Assembly: GCA_947624335.1 (NCBI GenBank)
Contig: CANQJX010000081.1
Location: 1 to 7,520, forward strand
Length of the DNA stretch: 7,520 bases
Direction of reading: 5' to 3'
From: an uncultured Marvinbryantia sp.
GTDB lineage: Bacteria > Bacillota > Clostridia > Lachnospirales > Lachnospiraceae
Below, one piece after another: positions 4,922 to 7,520 of this stretch; the first letter of the stretch is position 1; each line of letters opens with the position of its first letter. The notes under the pieces are model-generated. The model was given only the letters and a program-made list of their open reading frames with translations. It did not search any database and was not told where the DNA came from. Made by a program: the position numbers and the translations under genes.

Positions 4922-5851
4922 ATGGGAGCAAGTATAGGTTTAATTTTAGCGGTAGTGTTTATTGTGCTTTTGATTCTTGTATCCTGCGTAAAAGTAGTTC
5001 CGCAGGCATACGGTTATGTAGTGGAGCGTCTGGGCGGATACCGGACGACATGGGGCGTAGGCATTCATTTTAAAGTGCCGATTATCGACCGCATCGCGCG
5101 CAAGGTTTTGCTGAAGGAGCAGGTTGTGGATTTTGCGCCGCAGCCGGTTATCACCAAAGATAATGTAACCATGCGGATCGATACGATTGTATTTTTCCAG
5201 ATCACAGACCCGAAGCTGTACGCTTACGGCGTGGAAAATCCGATCATGGCAATTGAAAACTTAACGGCGACCACTCTGCGTAACATCGTCGGCGAGCTGG
5301 AACTGGACGAAACGCTTACATCCAGAGACGTAATCAACACCAAGATGCGCGCGGCGCTTGATCTTGCGACCGACCCGTGGGGCATCAAAGTAAACCGCGT
5401 AGAGTTAAAGAGCATCATTCCGCCGGCGGCGATTCAGGAAGCGATGGAGAAGCAGATGAAAGCGGAACGCGAACGCCGCGAGACCATTCTGGTAGCGGAA
5501 GGCGAAAAGAAATCCGCCATCCTGATCGCGGAAGGTAAGAAAGAATCTATCATTCTGGACGCGGAAGCAGAAAAGCAGGCCGCAATTTTAAGAGCGGAAG
5601 CGCAAAAAGAAAAAATGATCCGCGAGGCGGAAGGCCAGGCGGCGGCGATCTTAAAGGTGCAGCAGGCAAACGCGGACGGCATCCGCTTCCTCAAAGAAGC
5701 GGGCGCGGACCAGAGCGTGCTTGCCTTAAAGAGCTTTGAGGCGATGACAAAAGTGGCGGAAGGTCAGGCGACTAAGATTATTATTCCGTCCGATATGCAG
5801 AACATGGCCGGCATGGTAAAAGCGGCGGTGGAAGTAGCAAAAAACGAGTAA
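4922..5851 (+). CDS. SPFH/Band 7 (stomatin/QmcA-like) membrane scaffold protein
   Basis: This is a membrane-anchored SPFH protein expected to form large oligomeric cages that organise membrane microdomains and modulate membrane proteases. The ATG at 4922 follows GGAG (4908-4911) by 10 bases. The product is 309 residues, typical of QmcA/stomatin-like proteins. Residues 5-21 are one N-terminal membrane helix. Residues 24-175 form the Band 7 domain: VVPQAYGYVVERLGGY, GIHFKVPIIDRI, ITKDNVTMRIDTIVFFQI, TLRNIVGELELDETLTSRD and WGIKVNRVELKSIIPP. Residues 175-250 are a long charged coiled coil made of 11-residue units (I-L-x-A-E-x-x-K). Residues 255-309 are the C-terminal region with the hydrophobic strand TKIIIP typical of the family. 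Unlike flotillins it is not Gln-rich. Its pairing with an upstream NfeD-like gene is a conserved family arrangement. Confidence 0.94.
   Translation: MGASIGLILAVVFIVLLILVSCVKVVPQAYGYVVERLGGYRTTWGVGIHFKVPIIDRIARKVLLKEQVVDFAPQPVITKDNVTMRIDTIVFFQITDPKLYAYGVENPIMAIENLTATTLRNIVGELELDETLTSRDVINTKMRAALDLATDPWGIKVNRVELKSIIPPAAIQEAMEKQMKAERERRETILVAEGEKKSAILIAEGKKESIILDAEAEKQAAILRAEAQKEKMIREAEGQAAAILKVQQANADGIRFLKEAGADQSVLALKSFEAMTKVAEGQATKIIIPSDMQNMAGMVKAAVEVAKNE
5486..5647 (+). repeat. 33-base coding periodicity (11-residue coiled-coil repeat)
   Basis: The hexamer GCGGAA, encoding Ala-Glu, recurs exactly every 33 bases at 5495, 5528, 5561, 5594 and 5627. At protein level residues 189-242 of the SPFH protein are almost five units starting I-L-V-A-E, I-L-I-A-E, I-L-D-A-E, I-L-R-A-E and I-R-E-A-E. 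Eleven-residue periodicity fits a hendecad coiled coil. It is an internal coding repeat, not a mobile or regulatory one. Confidence 0.9.
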
Positions 5852-5866
5852 TTGTTGGAGCGCGGC

Positions 5867-6859
5867 ATGACAAATTTAAAAGGACGGAATTTTCTGACGC
5901 TGAAGGATTTTACCCCGCAGGAGATTGAAAGCCTGCTGGATCTGGCGGCAGATTTGAAACAAAAGAAAAAACAGGGCGTGCCGGTGGACGTCCACCGCGG
6001 TAAAAACGTCGCCCTGATCTTTGAAAAAACCAGCACCAGAACGCGCTGCTCCTTTGAGGTAGCGGCGCACGATCTGGGCATGGGGACTACCTATCTGGAT
6101 CCCAAAAGTTCGCAGATCGGCAAAAAAGAGAGCATTGAGGATACGGCAAGGGTGCTTGGCAGCATGTTTGAAGGCATCGAGTACCGCGGGTTCGGGCAGG
6201 AGATTGTGGAGGAACTGGCAAAGTATGCCGGAGTTCCGGTCTGGAACGGGCTTACCAACGAATACCATCCCACGCAGATGCTTGCCGATCTGCTGACGAT
6301 CCGGGAAAACTTTGGAAGATTAAAGGGCATTAAGCTGGCGTACCTGGGCGACGCGCGCTACAACATGGGAAATTCCTATATGATCGCCTGTGCGAAAATG
6401 GGGATGGATTTTGTTGCCTGCGCGCCGGAAAAATATTTTCCTTCCAGGGAACTGGCGGAGGAATGTCAGGCATATGCCAAAGAATCCGGCGCCTCGATTA
6501 CGCTGACGGAAAACGTGGAAGAAGGCGTCAAAGGGGCGGACGTGATCTGCACGGATGTATGGGTATCCATGGGAGAGCCGGATGCAGTATGGGAAGAACG
6601 CATCCGCGATCTGACGCCGTATCGGGTGACGGCGGACGTGATGAAACATGCCGGCAGGGACGCTATTTTTCTTCATTGCCTGCCATCCTTTCATGATTTA
6701 AAGACCGAAATCGGGAAAGAGATGGGAGAACGCTTTGGGCTTACGGAAATGGAAGTGACCGACGAAGTGTTCCGCTGCGACCGCTCCAGAGTATTTCAGG
6801 AAGCGGAAAACCGCATGCATACGATTAAGGCCGTAATGCTTGCTACACTGGGAGAATAA
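5867..6859 (+). CDS. argF: ornithine carbamoyltransferase
   Basis: This cytoplasmic enzyme converts carbamoyl phosphate and ornithine to citrulline, a step of arginine synthesis (or, in arcB homologues, the reverse in the arginine deiminase pathway). The ATG at 5867 is preceded by GGAG (5857-5860) with a 6-base gap; a TTG at 5852 directly after the SPFH stop is a less likely start. The product is 330 residues, normal for the family. Visible motifs are the carbamoyl-phosphate loop STRTR (56-60), HPTQ (134-137), GDARYNMGNS (161-170), the ornithine-binding DVWVSMGE (230-237), FLHCLPSFHD (268-277) and the C-terminal ENRMHTIKAVM. SMG plus HCLP distinguishes it from aspartate carbamoyltransferase. 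No other arg or arc gene is in the window, so the direction of use cannot be decided; argF is the default name. It is 15 bases after the SPFH gene and 9 before birA, so co-transcribed. Confidence 0.95.
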   Translation: MTNLKGRNFLTLKDFTPQEIESLLDLAADLKQKKKQGVPVDVHRGKNVALIFEKTSTRTRCSFEVAAHDLGMGTTYLDPKSSQIGKKESIEDTARVLGSMFEGIEYRGFGQEIVEELAKYAGVPVWNGLTNEYHPTQMLADLLTIRENFGRLKGIKLAYLGDARYNMGNSYMIACAKMGMDFVACAPEKYFPSRELAEECQAYAKESGASITLTENVEEGVKGADVICTDVWVSMGEPDAVWEERIRDLTPYRVTADVMKHAGRDAIFLHCLPSFHDLKTEIGKEMGERFGLTEMEVTDEVFRCDRSRVFQEAENRMHTIKAVMLATLGE

Positions 6860-6868
6860 CCTTTTATT

Positions 6869-7520
6869 ATGAAGAGTAAAATTTTAAGCGCGCTGCGCGG
6901 GCAGGACGGCTATGTGTCCGGGCAGGAGCTGTGCGAGCGCTTTGGCGTTACCCGGGCGGCGATCTGGAAAGGGATCCGCCAGTTAAAAGAAGAAGGATAC
7001 GAGATAGAGGCGGTGCAGAACAGAGGCTACCGCCTTCTGACATATCCCGATACGGTTTCCGGCGCGGAGTTAAAAAGCCGTATGAAAACCAAATGGGCGG
7101 GAAGAGAACTGGTCTATCTGCGCACGGTGGATTCTACGAATACCTATGCAAAAAAAATGGCGGAGGACGGTGCGCCGCACGGGACGCTGGTAGTGGCGGA
7201 CCATCAAAGCAGTGGCAAAGGCCGCCGCGGCAGGGGCTGGGTAACGGCGGCCGGGACGACGATTGCCGTGAGCATTGTGGTGCGCCCGCAGATACGCCCG
7301 GAGAAAGCGTCGATGCTCACCCTGGCGGCCGGGCTTGCCGCCGCGCGGGGGATCGAAAAAACCGTCGGCCTGCCCGTGCAGGTAAAGTGGCCGAACGATC
7401 TGGTGCTGAACGGAAAAAAGCTTTCCGGAACGCTTACCGAGATGAGTACGGAACTGGACGGCATTCATTATGTAGTGATTGGAACCGGAATCAATGCGAA
7501 TATTACAGAGTTTCCCAAAG
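6869..7520 (+). CDS. birA: biotin-[acetyl-CoA-carboxylase] ligase / biotin repressor, 3' end outside window
   Basis: This enzyme activates biotin to biotinyl-AMP and attaches it to carrier-protein lysines; the N-terminal winged helix suggests it also represses biotin genes. The ATG at 6869 follows GGAG (6851-6854) by 14 bases, a rather long gap, and the frame stays open to the window end (217 complete codons). Residues 1-60 are the winged helix-turn-helix (ILSALRGQDGYVSGQEL, FGVTRAAIWKGIRQL, VQNRGYRL). The ligase domain starts near residue 80: VDSTNTYAKK (88-97), the biotin/ATP loop SSGKGRRGRGW (114-124), KWPNDLVLNGKKLSG (173-187, containing the catalytic-region lysines) and GTGIN (205-209). 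The last two motifs usually read GIL and GIGIN, and here have Thr for Ile. The C-terminal SH3-like domain is beyond the window. It is the fourth gene of the nfeD-led operon. Confidence 0.93.
   Translation, partial: MKSKILSALRGQDGYVSGQELCERFGVTRAAIWKGIRQLKEEGYEIEAVQNRGYRLLTYPDTVSGAELKSRMKTKWAGRELVYLRTVDSTNTYAKKMAEDGAPHGTLVVADHQSSGKGRRGRGWVTAAGTTIAVSIVVRPQIRPEKASMLTLAAGLAAARGIEKTVGLPVQVKWPNDLVLNGKKLSGTLTEMSTELDGIHYVVIGTGINANITEFPK

Noticed and set aside
4486..5851. Defence or phage-related role for the NfeD/SPFH pair
   Set aside because: No nuclease, protease or effector partner is nearby and the flanks are housekeeping genes; the standard membrane-organising role fits better.

Overview
The window looks like core chromosome of a Gram-positive Firmicute of the class Clostridia, most likely a Lachnospiraceae-type gut anaerobe of medium to fairly high G+C. 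This is an inference from strong AGGAGG-type ribosome sites, the dnaE-pfkA neighbourhood, an SH3/cell-wall-hydrolase exported protein, and the NfeD/SPFH pair. All real genes lie on the + strand, and gaps between genes are short. No stretch longer than 300 bases lacks a gene. I see no mobile element, CRISPR array, tRNA or rRNA.

Block 1 (1-3018): the 3' end of dnaE (replicative DNA polymerase III alpha), then pfkA (ATP-dependent 6-phosphofructokinase), then a TrmH/SpoU-family RNA 2'-O-methyltransferase whose ATG overlaps the pfkA stop (ATGA). A long, nearly perfect inverted repeat sits across the methyltransferase stop codon and may end the transcript.

Block 2 (3019-4411): a one-gene unit with its own consensus sigma-A promoter (TTGACA-17-TACAAT), a probable WalR-type direct repeat just downstream of the promoter, an exported protein (signal peptide, two SH3b domains, a Tyr-rich acidic linker, a C-terminal SleB/CwlJ-type cell-wall hydrolase domain), and a strong intrinsic terminator.

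Block 3 (4413-7520): a tight apparent operon starting from a good sigma-A promoter directly behind that terminator. It holds nfeD-like, SPFH/Band 7 membrane scaffold, argF (ornithine carbamoyltransferase) and birA (biotin ligase/repressor, cut by the window end), with gaps of 1, 15 and 9 bases. The first two genes are a known functional partnership in membrane microdomains. Their linkage to arginine and biotin metabolism looks like housekeeping co-transcription rather than a dedicated system.

I found no convincing undescribed system. The most informative observations are the candidate WalR box in front of the cell-wall hydrolase, the 191-residue stretch of that protein without any Lys, Arg or His, and the exact 33-base coding periodicity in the SPFH gene.
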